This document shows positions 16,343-24,868 of a stretch of 64,000 nucleotides of DNA, in pieces. The stretch's first letter is position 1, and every line of letters starts with the position of its first letter. The stretch comes from JAGOTP01 sp964582475. Lineage in GTDB: Bacteria; Patescibacteriota; Patescibacteriia; 2-12-FULL-60-25. Below the pieces are notes generated by a model. The model was not told where the DNA came from. It worked only from the letters and a program-made list of their open reading frames with translations, and searched no databases. Position numbers and translations under genes: made by a program. The stretch covers positions 453,172 to 517,171 of the forward strand of contig CAZOQS010000001.1 of NCBI GenBank assembly GCA_964582475.1, in the 5' to 3' direction.

Positions 16343-17854
16343 CTAGTGCGTTGATCCAGGTAAAATTCCCTTGATCCATGTTCCAATGCGTGACTTCGCC
16401 ATTTGGCGAATGCGGGCTTTGGCGTGGCGGGTGCGGACATGTTTCATCCAATCTGGGTTTGGCCCTTTTCGGTTTTTATCCGTCAAAATTTCAATCATAT
16501 CCCCATTTTTGAGCATTCGATCTACCGCAGCCACCTCTTCGTTCACCTTAGCTCCGGTACAGGTGTCGCCAATCTGTGTGTGAATGGCATAGGCGAAGTC
16601 GATGCAGCTACTCCCCTCGGGTAAGTCGATGACGTCGCCTTGAGGGGTAAAAACAAAAATCCGATTTTGGAAGGCGTCGATCTTCATCTCCTCCAGGGTG
16701 TGGAGCTTATCTTGTTTGTCGCCTAGTTCTTGTTGGAGTGCCGCTAAATCAGACACCCAGTTTGGGGCTTGATTGGTGTTCGGTTCGGAGCGCTTGCCAT
16801 TTTCATCGTAGGCCCAATGGGCGGCAATCCCGTATTCATTTTCCGCATGCATGGCCCGCGTGCGAATTTGAAATTCCACGATCTCGCCTTGTTCACAAAA
16901 GACGGTCGTGTGCAACGAGCGATAGCCGTTTGGTTTTGGCTGAGCGATATAATCTTTAATGCGTCCTTTCAACGGCGTCCACTTTCCATGGATAATTCCA
17001 AGAACGCTGTAACAATCAGCCACAGTCGGGACGATGACACGCAGGGCGATGATGTCGTAGACCCGCGCAATATTGCGCTCATTTTTTATGAGCTTCTTGT
17101 AGAGCGAGTAGAGATGCTTGGCACGGCCATGAACGTCATGAAAGGTGATGTGATTTTCTTGTAAGGTCGATTTTGTTTGCTCAATCACATGGTCAACATA
17201 CTCTTGTTTGTTGTTTCGAGCTGTTTGCGCGATCTGCTGTGTCCATTCGTATTCTTTTGGATAGACGTATTTGAACGCGGCATCTTCAAGCTTACCCTTC
17301 ATTTCACCCATACCTAGGCGGTTGGCGATCGGGGCGTAGATTTCTAGCGACTCGAGCGCGATGCGGAGCTGCTTCTTCTGTGGAATTGCATCGAGTGTTT
17401 GGAGGTTGTGTAGGCGATCGGCGAATTTGATGAAGACGACACGTACATCGGCGGCCATCGCAAGAAACATCTTGCACAGGTTCTCGATGTAGCGTTCCAT
17501 CCCACGATATTTGATTTTGCTGAGTTTGGTGATGCCTTCGACCATCGAGCCGATCTCTTCCCCAAATTCCGTGCTGATATCTTCAATCGTCCGAGGCGTA
17601 TCTTCTGGAACATCATGCAAAAGGCCCGCAACCAAAATGGGAACGGGCATATGCATCTCGGCCAACGTCCCAGCGGTTTGTAGGGGATGCATGATGTAGG
17701 GCTCGCCGCTCGCACGCATCTGTCCTTTGTGTGCCTCCTCAGCGAACGCAAACGCACGACGGACAAGGCCCGTATCGGCTGCACGATCATTCTCCTGAAT
17801 GAGCGTACACAGTTCATCGATCGTTTGGACAAAACGTGGTTTGAGGTTGGGCAT
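16343..17854 (-). CDS. RelA/SpoT-type (p)ppGpp synthetase/hydrolase without ACT domain
   Basis: A 503-residue protein. The HD hydrolase domain (about residues 20-180) has AFAEEAHKGQMRASGEPY and the metal motif GLLHDVPEDT. The synthetase domain (about 225-360) has RIKDYIAQPKPNGYRSLHTT and VEFQIRTRAMH. A TGS domain follows (NRIFVFTPQGDVIDLPEG). The RXKD motif is RIKD, the type found in bifunctional enzymes. The chain ends soon after TGS, so the zinc-finger and ACT regulatory domains of the ~730-residue forms are missing. The ATG at 17854 is preferred to a TTG upstream. It converges on parB with a 3-bp gap. Confidence 0.9.
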   Translation of the reverse strand: MPNLKPRFVQTIDELCTLIQENDRAADTGLVRRAFAFAEEAHKGQMRASGEPYIMHPLQTAGTLAEMHMPVPILVAGLLHDVPEDTPRTIEDISTEFGEEIGSMVEGITKLSKIKYRGMERYIENLCKMFLAMAADVRVVFIKFADRLHNLQTLDAIPQKKQLRIALESLEIYAPIANRLGMGEMKGKLEDAAFKYVYPKEYEWTQQIAQTARNNKQEYVDHVIEQTKSTLQENHITFHDVHGRAKHLYSLYKKLIKNERNIARVYDIIALRVIVPTVADCYSVLGIIHGKWTPLKGRIKDYIAQPKPNGYRSLHTTVFCEQGEIVEFQIRTRAMHAENEYGIAAHWAYDENGKRSEPNTNQAPNWVSDLAALQQELGDKQDKLHTLEEMKIDAFQNRIFVFTPQGDVIDLPEGSSCIDFAYAIHTQIGDTCTGAKVNEEVAAVDRMLKNGDMIEILTDKNRKGPNPDWMKHVRTRHAKARIRQMAKSRIGTWIKGILPGSTH

Positions 17855-17910
17855 ACGGATCCTATCTATAGTAGGCCTCGCAGGCTGCTTAGGCAATCGC
17901 AGATAGACGG

Positions 17911-17947
17911 ATACAAAACACCCACCTGATCAGGTGGGTGTTTTGTA

Positions 17948-17948
<1 letters not shown>
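17911..17948 (-). terminator. Perfect 38-nt palindromic terminator after tRNA-Lys
   Basis: A 38-nt perfect palindrome with T-rich ends (half-site ATACAAAACACCCACCTGA). It touches the CCA end of tRNA-Lys and lies just upstream of relA, so it ends the tRNA transcript before the relA promoter. Confidence 0.85.
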
Positions 17949-18023
<75 letters not shown>

Positions 18024-18047
18024 ATAGGGTTTCGTCGAAGCGCGGGC

Positions 18048-18076
18048 ATCATACCGGATCTTTCGTTCTCTTTCAA
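18048..18076 (-). promoter_or_regulatory. Promoter of tRNA-Lys
   Basis: On the reverse strand: TTGAAA (18071-18076), 17-bp spacer, TATGAT (18048-18053), 24 bp before the tRNA. Confidence 0.75.
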
Positions 18077-18108
18077 GCCATCTTTTGCTACTATGCGGGC
18101 AATCGTCT

Positions 18109-18699
18109 ATGTCCATCCTTTCTGCGCGTATTCAGCGCCAAACCATCGAACGTCAGGGATTGCTGGCAAAACTGCGTCGTGAGCTGCAGCAGTGTTCGGC
18201 CGAAGCCCTGTCGATGAGCAAACGCTCGATTTTCGCCCTCCACCGAGAAGATGCTGAGGCCTCTGCCCGGGAGCTCGACATGGCCTCCCAGGCGATCGAA
18301 CGGGGGTGGAAAGTGATTCAGCAGGAAACGCTCCTCACGCAGGAGGGGGCTTGGCGTGCGGCACGTGAAGAGTATGCCGAAGCCTCGTTGCTCGCCGAGT
18401 ATCTCAAAAAAGGATCACTTCAAACCCATCCAGATAAAGACCGTGATCCAGATATTCTGATCGGAGGCTTGTCTGATTTCTTGGGTGAGCTTGTTCGTTT
18501 AGCGGTCCTCGCTGCAACGCGTGGAGACCGTGCACCGATTGAGCAGTTCTACCAAGATGCGGTTGAGCTCATGGATTTCTTGTTGCAGATGGATCTCACG
18601 GGACACCTACGCACGAAAGTGGACCAAGCGAAACAGCACGTCAAAAAACTCGAAGAGATTCGCTACGACTTGTCCCTTCGCCGCCTGGATTCCAAATAG
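18109..18699 (+). CDS. Translin-like family protein
   Basis: A 196-residue all-helical protein. The C-terminal half matches the translin signature: GLSDFLGELVRLAVLAATRGD (residues ~128-148), then FYQDAVELMDFLLQMDLTGHLRTKVDQAKQHVKKLEEIRYDL. In eukaryotes translin binds RNA and single-stranded DNA and forms the C3PO nuclease with TRAX; archaeal homologues also exist. Acidic residues in GELVR and in the first helices could bind metal, but a TRAX-like catalytic triad cannot be claimed. The ATG at 18109 gives the usual family length. The gene leads a set with two envelope glycosyltransferases. Confidence 0.7.
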   Translation: MSILSARIQRQTIERQGLLAKLRRELQQCSAEALSMSKRSIFALHREDAEASARELDMASQAIERGWKVIQQETLLTQEGAWRAAREEYAEASLLAEYLKKGSLQTHPDKDRDPDILIGGLSDFLGELVRLAVLAATRGDRAPIEQFYQDAVELMDFLLQMDLTGHLRTKVDQAKQHVKKLEEIRYDLSLRRLDSK

Positions 18700-18704
18700 G
18701 GTGT

Positions 18705-19865
18705 ATGCATCGCTCACGGCGTGTTTTGTTGGTGTACGCGTTGCCGCACTCGGGGCACTCGTCGGCTGCTGCCGCGCTTCAGGAAGAGCTAGCGCTTCAG
18801 GGCTTGGAGGTGGAACAGTATAACTTTCAAGAACAGTGGACTCGCCTCGGAAAGAAAGCGGGGGATATGCAGAAGTGGATCGTGGAACATACGCCTTGGT
18901 TTTGGAAGCATGTGCACGGGAATGAGGATTACGCGGGTGTGACCAAATTTGTGGTAGAGAATCTCACGCGGTGGGATATCACGGGTTTGTTCGCGAAGAT
19001 CGAGACATTTAAGCCCGATGTGGTGATTGCGACCCATATGCTCCCGCTTCGCATGTTGGGCGAGGCACGCGTCTCGGGTCATCTTACGATTCCACTGTTT
19101 GCGGTCACGACGGACCTCTGGGTGCATCGTTACTGGGCCCACCTTGGAGTGGATCAGTATTTTGCTTCGACGAAGGAGGCAAAAGAAAACTTGATGAGCT
19201 ATGGGATCAGTCCGGCGCGTATTCAAGTTACGGGTATTCCCTTGCGTTCGGCGTTCACCCACCAAAAAGCGCTTCCGCTTCGTCAGGCACGGAAACAGCT
19301 GGGGTTATCGCTCAAAAAACCCCATGTGACGATTGCGGGCGGGACCTATGGGATTTTTCCCTTCCTGGAACTCTTGAAAAAACTGTGGACGGAGCGGGCG
19401 CGTGCCGCCTCCGTACAATGGACGTTTATTTTTGGCAACGATGAGAAAACGTTGAAAAAAGCCGCGACTTACTTGCGAAAGCATCCACTCGAGGGTGTGC
19501 GCCTGTTGGGATTTACGAAAGAAATAGATGTCTACTTTTCAGCGAGCAACGCGGTTGTGACGAAGCCGGGTGGACTCACAACGTGCGAGGTCGTATCTAC
19601 AGGCATCCCCCTCGTGTTGTGTGCACCGATCCCTGGCCAGGAAGAGGGGAACGCGCGTCTTTTGTGCGAAACGGGCGCAGCGCTTCGTCAGGATGATCCG
19701 GCGGAGCTTGTGAGCGAAGTCCTACAGCTTCTCAAAAATGACACACGGATGAAGGCACTGAAGAAAGCGGCGAAGCAGATGATCCCTGGAAAATCGGCGC
19801 AACGAATCACGACAGCGGTCGTCGCCTTTTTGGACGGTTCGCCTTCTGATCGGCGAGCGGGGTAG
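18705..19865 (+). CDS. MGDG synthase / UgtP-like glycosyltransferase
   Basis: A 386-residue GT-B glycosyltransferase of family GT28. The N-terminal MGDG-synthase domain begins VLLVYALPHSGHSSAAAALQE and contains TTDLWVHRYWAHLGVDQYF and VTGIPLR. The C-terminal nucleotide-sugar domain has VTIAGGTYGIFPFLELL and VVTKPGGLTTCEVVSTGIPLV. Relatives add a sugar to diacylglycerol at the membrane or act like MurG. A glycolipid role fits best; the sugar donor and acceptor are not known. It starts 5 bp after the translin-like gene and ends 11 bp before a second glycosyltransferase. Confidence 0.8.
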   Translation: MHRSRRVLLVYALPHSGHSSAAAALQEELALQGLEVEQYNFQEQWTRLGKKAGDMQKWIVEHTPWFWKHVHGNEDYAGVTKFVVENLTRWDITGLFAKIETFKPDVVIATHMLPLRMLGEARVSGHLTIPLFAVTTDLWVHRYWAHLGVDQYFASTKEAKENLMSYGISPARIQVTGIPLRSAFTHQKALPLRQARKQLGLSLKKPHVTIAGGTYGIFPFLELLKKLWTERARAASVQWTFIFGNDEKTLKKAATYLRKHPLEGVRLLGFTKEIDVYFSASNAVVTKPGGLTTCEVVSTGIPLVLCAPIPGQEEGNARLLCETGAALRQDDPAELVSEVLQLLKNDTRMKALKKAAKQMIPGKSAQRITTAVVAFLDGSPSDRRAG

Positions 19866-19876
19866 TATCTACACGC

Positions 19877-20878
19877 ATGAAAACACCAGCGAACCCCCCA
19901 TCTCGACCAGAGGTATTTGGAATCCCGATCCAGGGAGGATCGTTAGAGGAGATTTTGGCGTGGGCGTTGGATGAAGCAAATACAGATCAAAAATGGATTG
20001 TCACGGCGAATCCAGAGATTCTGCTTGAGGCGAAGCAGAATCCTGCCTATGCAGCCGCCGTGAAGCAGGCGGACTACATGTGTGTGGATGGTTTTGGATT
20101 ATGGATCGGTTTGCGCTGTGCGGGGTACCCGGTTGAGCGAGTGACGGGGGTAAAACTGGCGGAAGCGCTGATGGCCGAGGCGGCTCAGAAAAAGCTCCGT
20201 GTGGGATTCATCGGAGGGGCCCCCGGGGTTGCGGCGCGCGTCCGAACTTTTTGGGAGGAGCGATTTCCAGAGCTGAACACTGTCGCCGAAGAAGGGGGCG
20301 TGATTCAGCCAGACGGCACGGGTGATCTCGCGGAAGAGGAGGCGGTCCATCGGCTGGTGCTCGAAGCGCCTCAGATTTTGTTGGTTGCGTTTGGGGGCGG
20401 GTCTAAACAGGAGGCGTGGATTGCTCGTCGCTTGGCAGATCTCCCTTCGGTTAAATTGATCGTTGGTGTTGGTGGCACCTTTGATTTTTGGGTCGGACGG
20501 ATCAAGCGTGCACCCGCCTTGTTGCAGACCCTCGGACTGGAATGGTTCTGGCGCTTGATTCAAGAGCCGCAGCGTTGGAAGCGTATCTTGCGGGCGACGA
20601 TCGTTTTCCCACTCCTGTTCCTCGTCGATCAATTCAAACGTCCCGGGCCCGCGCGTAAACAACTTGCGTACACGGTTTCGATTTTGCTTCGAGTCTTGTT
20701 CTTCCTCTTCATTCTTTGTCCCGCTTTAAACCGGTATATTCAGGCGATCCTAGCGCAGGGGATTCGCACCTATCGTTGGATGTTTGTGGATCTGGTCGTT
20801 CCGTTTGTGCTGTTCGTCGTGCTCTACCCGGTTTTTGCCTTTTTCCGACGGTTTCATCGACAAAAGAAAGCGAGTTGA
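19877..20878 (+). CDS. WecG/TagA/CpsF-family (GT26) glycosyltransferase with membrane tail
   Basis: A 333-residue protein. Residues ~1-240 are a GT26 domain: WIVTANPEILLEA, the DGFGLWIGLR segment (usually DGxG), RVTGVKLAEAL, FIGGAPGVAARV, LLVAFGGGSKQEAWI, VGVGGTFDFWVG and RAPALLQTLGLEWFWRLIQEP are all in family order. GT26 enzymes transfer N-acetylmannosamine-type sugars to undecaprenyl-linked intermediates. After the domain there are about three hydrophobic helices (residues ~235-325), which is longer than the usual ~250-residue enzyme and probably anchors it. It follows the UgtP-like gene closely. Confidence 0.85.
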   Translation: MKTPANPPSRPEVFGIPIQGGSLEEILAWALDEANTDQKWIVTANPEILLEAKQNPAYAAAVKQADYMCVDGFGLWIGLRCAGYPVERVTGVKLAEALMAEAAQKKLRVGFIGGAPGVAARVRTFWEERFPELNTVAEEGGVIQPDGTGDLAEEEAVHRLVLEAPQILLVAFGGGSKQEAWIARRLADLPSVKLIVGVGGTFDFWVGRIKRAPALLQTLGLEWFWRLIQEPQRWKRILRATIVFPLLFLVDQFKRPGPARKQLAYTVSILLRVLFFLFILCPALNRYIQAILAQGIRTYRWMFVDLVVPFVLFVVLYPVFAFFRRFHRQKKAS

Positions 20879-20898
20879 GTAGTCTGTGTATCTACTCT

Positions 20899-22428
20899 AT
20901 GTCAGCCTCACGTCCTGTTCGCGTTCGTTGCGCTCCCAGTCCGACAGGGTTTATCCATGTTGGGACGTTGCGCACCGTTCTCTACGATTATTTCCTTGCC
21001 CGCCAGTCCGAAGGCGGCAAGCTGGTTTTGCGTATCGAAGACACGGACCAGGAGCGATCAGTTCCGGGTGCGCTGGAAGGCTTATTGTCGACCCTCAAGA
21101 CCCTAGGAATCGACTATGATGAAGGTCCTGTGTTGAACGATGATGGAACGATTACAGAAAAAGGAGACGTTGGTCCCTATACTCAGTCCAAGCGCCTCGA
21201 CACCTATCGCCCTGTCGCTGAGCAGCTGTTGAACGAGGGGAAGGCCTATCGTTGTTTTTGTTCACACGAAGAGTTAGATGAAATGCGTCGGATCCAAACA
21301 GAGACGAAGCAGGCGCTCAAATACGATCGTCGTTGTTTGCGTTTGTCTCCGCAAGAGATTGAAGAACGATTAGCAAATCCAGAGACGCGTGCACGCATGG
21401 TGGTCCGTCTGCGGGTCCCGGATGCGGGCACCCTTTCGTTCGAAGATGGGATCCGTGGTCGCATTTCGTTTGAGTGTAAAGATGTAGATGATCAGGTTTT
21501 GCTTAAATCCGACGGCTTCCCGACCTATCACTTGGCGGTGGTCGTCGATGACCATTTGATGAGCATCACCCACGTTCTGCGTGGAGAAGAGTGGATCTCT
21601 TCGACGCCAAAACAGATTTTGTTACACCAGATGCTTGGCTGGGAGATGCCTGTCTACGCTCACGTGCCACTTCTCTTGAATCCAGATAAGACCAAGCTCT
21701 CAAAACGAAAGGGAGATGTCTCGGTCGAGTCCTATTTGTCGAAGGGCTATTTGCCAGAAGCGTTGATCAATTTCTTAGCGTTACTCGGTTGGAATCCGAC
21801 CGGTGATCGCGAGATGTACACCCGCGAAGAGCTCGTGCGTTTATTTGATCTAACGAAAGTGAATCGTGCCGGTGCCGTCTTGAACGTCGAGAAGTTGAAT
21901 TGGACGAACAATCTCTATCTTCGTGCCCTGGATGAGCAGGCGTATGTGGCCCTGTGTCTTGAAAAGGGGTGGTTGACCGGGGAGGCGTTCAACAAGTGGC
22001 TCACAGAACCTGCTTCGCGCATGGTGATAGAGCGGGCTGTTCTCGTGCTTCGTGAACGTTTAGAAAAACTTTCCGACTTGGCCACGTTGGTCACAGATCT
22101 TCGATTATTTGAGGCAGATCTCGACTATACGACCGTCACTCTCGTCTGGAAGAAGTCGACCAAAGAGGCGACGTGCGAATATCTCAAAGAAGCGCGTACC
22201 TACCTAGCGACAAAAGACGAGGCATGGTTTAACGCACGTCCTGAGATCGAAACCAGCCTCCGTGCTTGGATCGCCGAGCATGGCTGGTCCAATGGAGATG
22301 TCCTCTGGCCACTTCGTGTCGCGCTCTCGGCCCAAGAAAAATCCCCAAGTCCGTTTGACTACCTCTGGATGATTGGAAAAGAGCGCTCCCTCTCACGTAT
22401 CGACGCAGCCTTAGCATCTCTGGCATAA
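20899..22428 (+). CDS. gltX: Glutamyl-tRNA synthetase
   Basis: A 509-residue class I synthetase. The HIGH-type motif is in RCAPSPTGFIHVGTLRT at the N terminus; the KMSKS-type motif is KLSKRKGD near residue 270. RIEDTDQERS and GEEWISSTPKQILLH are family hallmarks. The C-terminal half is the helical anticodon-binding domain. The ATG at 20899 places the PSPTG motif at residue ~13, as normal; a longer opening overlaps the upstream glycosyltransferase and is rejected. The enzyme charges tRNA-Glu, and possibly tRNA-Gln if it is non-discriminating. Confidence 0.94.
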   Translation: MSASRPVRVRCAPSPTGFIHVGTLRTVLYDYFLARQSEGGKLVLRIEDTDQERSVPGALEGLLSTLKTLGIDYDEGPVLNDDGTITEKGDVGPYTQSKRLDTYRPVAEQLLNEGKAYRCFCSHEELDEMRRIQTETKQALKYDRRCLRLSPQEIEERLANPETRARMVVRLRVPDAGTLSFEDGIRGRISFECKDVDDQVLLKSDGFPTYHLAVVVDDHLMSITHVLRGEEWISSTPKQILLHQMLGWEMPVYAHVPLLLNPDKTKLSKRKGDVSVESYLSKGYLPEALINFLALLGWNPTGDREMYTREELVRLFDLTKVNRAGAVLNVEKLNWTNNLYLRALDEQAYVALCLEKGWLTGEAFNKWLTEPASRMVIERAVLVLRERLEKLSDLATLVTDLRLFEADLDYTTVTLVWKKSTKEATCEYLKEARTYLATKDEAWFNARPEIETSLRAWIAEHGWSNGDVLWPLRVALSAQEKSPSPFDYLWMIGKERSLSRIDAALASLA

Positions 22429-22437
22429 TGCCGGGTA

Positions 22438-23667
22438 ATGAAGCACCCAGGTCGTTCTTTGGTGTCGGTGGTCAGCATTCTTAGCCTGCTGTCGTTTGTC
22501 GTACCCGTGTTTCAGGTACGCGCGCAGGAGACGGAAGAGACGAAGGTGCTGCAGGAGGAGGTGGATGAGCGTCAGACCAAGATTAAGCAGCTTGATGGGA
22601 CAATCGCCGCCTATCGCAAACGGATTGCGGAACAGGAGTCGCAGGCGCTCACGTTGCAGAACCAAGCGGCGTTGCTTGAAAACCGTATTCAAGAAAAACA
22701 ACTTGCCTATCAAAAAGCGAGCCAAGAGGCGGACCTGACCGTGGTTCGGATTCAGCAGCTGGATGTTGCGATTCGGCTGGAAGGGGAAGCGATTGATAAG
22801 CGTCGTGCGGCTCTTGGGGAGCTCCTGCGTCGTATTCGCCAAGCGGATGACGTGCACCCGTTTCAAGCGTTGGTGACAGGGTCTTCTCTCTCTGAATATG
22901 TTTCGCAGCTAGATGAGCTTCAGCGTGTGCAAGAAGAGACGGTTGCGGCGACAAAGCGTCTCCACCAGGCAAAGGAAGCTCTTCAGGGAACGCGTAAGTC
23001 ACAGGACGAACGTCGGGTTGAATTACTAAAACAACAAACAACGCTGGAACGCGAGCGGTTAGCGCTAGAAGGGGAACGCTCAGCCAAGCTGTCTTTGATT
23101 GCGACGACGGAGGAAAAAGAATCTGAATTTCAACGTATCCTTTCTGAATTGCGCGGACAGCAAGAAGAGGAGAAGATTTCGGTCCGCGATTTGCAGGATC
23201 GCTTACGCGAACAGCTGAACCAGGCAGATGACTCGCTCGCGCGTGGTGATATTTTGTTCCAATGGCCCGTTGTTCCAAAGCGTGGGATCTCTGCGCATTT
23301 TCATGATCACACGTATCCCTTCCGAAAATTGTTTGAGCATCCAGGAACCGATATTCCGGTCGCGGTTGGAACGCCAGTGAAAGCGGCGGCGGGTGGCTAC
23401 ATCGCTTGGACGCGTACGGGAAAACAATACGGAAACTACATCATGGTCGTGCACGCCGGTGGTGTTGCGACGGTCTATGCGCACTTGTCGCGGTTCGCGG
23501 TCAGACCAGATACCTACGTTGAACGCGGGCAGGTGATTGGGTATTCGGGAGGTCGACCAGGGGATCAGGGAGCCGGACTTTCCACGGGGCCTCACCTGCA
23601 CTTCGAAGTCCGTCAGGGCGGAATCCCGGTCAACCCAGAGAACTTTTTACCGGAATTGGTTGACTAA
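22438..23667 (+). CDS. Coiled-coil M23 peptidase (EnvC-like murein hydrolase or activator)
   Basis: A 409-residue exported protein. A signal peptide occupies about residues 1-29 (VSILSLLSFVVPVFQVRAQ). A long coiled coil follows (about 32-255). The C-terminal LytM/M23 domain has HPGTDIPVAVGTPVKAAAGG, VYAHLSR, and GPHLHFEVRQGG. The metal ligands HxxxD and HLH are present, so it could be an active endopeptidase rather than a pure activator. Its likely place is the periplasm or outer face, cutting peptidoglycan at division. It starts 9 bp after gltX. Confidence 0.87.
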   Translation: MKHPGRSLVSVVSILSLLSFVVPVFQVRAQETEETKVLQEEVDERQTKIKQLDGTIAAYRKRIAEQESQALTLQNQAALLENRIQEKQLAYQKASQEADLTVVRIQQLDVAIRLEGEAIDKRRAALGELLRRIRQADDVHPFQALVTGSSLSEYVSQLDELQRVQEETVAATKRLHQAKEALQGTRKSQDERRVELLKQQTTLERERLALEGERSAKLSLIATTEEKESEFQRILSELRGQQEEEKISVRDLQDRLREQLNQADDSLARGDILFQWPVVPKRGISAHFHDHTYPFRKLFEHPGTDIPVAVGTPVKAAAGGYIAWTRTGKQYGNYIMVVHAGGVATVYAHLSRFAVRPDTYVERGQVIGYSGGRPGDQGAGLSTGPHLHFEVRQGGIPVNPENFLPELVD

Positions 23668-23816
23668 TTAGCCAAAAAAGCGCTTAACCTAGACAAAAAG
23701 AAAGAAATATGGCATTCTGTCGGGTCAGTCTGAGCTTGAAATAGGCTCAGATGACCCGTTATTTCAATCTGTAGAAGAAACCGAGCCGGAAGGCTCAACC
23801 AGGAGGGTCTGTCGCC

Positions 23817-24758
23817 ATGCGTTTCAATTGCGCCTCGCTCGTCTCGTTCGCTCTCGTGCTGGTGTCGTCGGTCGCCTTCGGGCAGCCGGTGAGTCCCACG
23901 CCGTCGGTCATGCCGAACGCGCAGGGGATCACGTCGTTCTGCGCGGCTCTTCCGCCGCCGAACGCGCCGACACGCTCCGGCCCCGCGACCACGCGGTACC
24001 AGGTCGCGCTCGCGAACGCGGGTGAGGCCTTCAGTCAGGGACGGCCCGCCAGCGCAGCCCCGCTGTACTGGCAGGCGTTCACGATCGTCGCGAGTGACCC
24101 GCATCCGGTGTCGCGCGCGCTCGTGCCCCAGATCGGTGACCGCATCCGCGTGATGCTCACCCTTCAGGGCGACGCGACCCGAGACCAGCGCTGCGCGCTC
24201 GCGCAGTGTCTGATCGACCGCACCACGGGCGCCGATCGGGCTCCGTTCGAGCAACTGAGCCAGGAGCTGCGCTGCAGCCCCGCGACTCCGCCGCCGAACC
24301 CGGTACCGACCCCGCCCATCGTGCCGGTTCCCACCCCGCACGTCGTGGTGACCCCGCCGCTCGTCCCGACCCCTCTGGTCGTGCGTCCGCGGGTGCCCAA
24401 TCCGCCGATCCTTCCGCCGACCGTACCCGCCCGTAGTCGCGCCAACTGGGCGCTGCACATCTCGGGGTGGAGCGCCGGCGCGCTCGGCTTCATCGGCTTC
24501 GGAGTCTTCGGCGCGCTCTGTGAGAGCGCCAACGAGACTGCCGTCCTGGCGAACAGCGGGCAGACCGACGGCTGGGACCGTGCGACTCACGCCCAGGCGC
24601 GAACCTTCTGTACGCTGGCCAACGTGTCACTGGGGGTCGGACTCGCGGCCACTGCGGCCACGACCACGACCTTCTTCCTCACGCGCCCGCGCCTGAGCGT
24701 CGTGCCGCCCACCGGCCCGAACCGCGCCGGCTTCGTCACCTTCACTGCGTCGTTCTGA
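23817..24758 (+). CDS. Secreted/membrane protein with proline-rich linker, unknown function
   Basis: A 313-residue protein. It has a signal peptide (LVSFALVLVSSVAFGQ, cleavage near residue 22), a helical TPR-like region (about 60-130, ALANAGEAFSQGRPASAAP), and a Pro/Val/Thr-rich linker (about 155-205). Two membrane helices follow near residues 215-245 and 265-290 (SLGVGLAATAATTTTFFL). GGAGGGT-like ribosome binding (AGGAGGG) precedes the ATG. GC is far above the host genes on both sides. The layout resembles proteins of high-GC deltaproteobacteria or Myxococcota, but no family was recognised. It is a single gene with two inverted repeats behind it. Confidence 0.6.
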   Translation: MRFNCASLVSFALVLVSSVAFGQPVSPTPSVMPNAQGITSFCAALPPPNAPTRSGPATTRYQVALANAGEAFSQGRPASAAPLYWQAFTIVASDPHPVSRALVPQIGDRIRVMLTLQGDATRDQRCALAQCLIDRTTGADRAPFEQLSQELRCSPATPPPNPVPTPPIVPVPTPHVVVTPPLVPTPLVVRPRVPNPPILPPTVPARSRANWALHISGWSAGALGFIGFGVFGALCESANETAVLANSGQTDGWDRATHAQARTFCTLANVSLGVGLAATAATTTTFFLTRPRLSVVPPTGPNRAGFVTFTASF

Positions 24759-24763
24759 CGCAC

Positions 24764-24850
24764 CGTCCTCGTTCGCTCGTTTCCCGAGCGCGGACGTGAC
24801 CCACAGGAAACAATGCCGGATCACCCCTTTGAGGAAAGGGTGGTCCGGCA
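24764..24850 (+). repeat. Pair of multi-arm inverted repeats downstream of the Pro-rich secreted protein
   Basis: Repeat 1 (24764-24796): CGTCC-CGCTCG arms pair with CGAGCG-GGACG. Repeat 2 (24814-24850): TGCCGGA-t-CACCC pairs with GGGTG-g-TCCGGCA around an 11-nt loop, followed by GTTTGTTTTT, so repeat 2 can act as an intrinsic terminator. Confidence 0.75.
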
Positions 24851-24868
24851 GTTTGTTTTTCGAAAATA

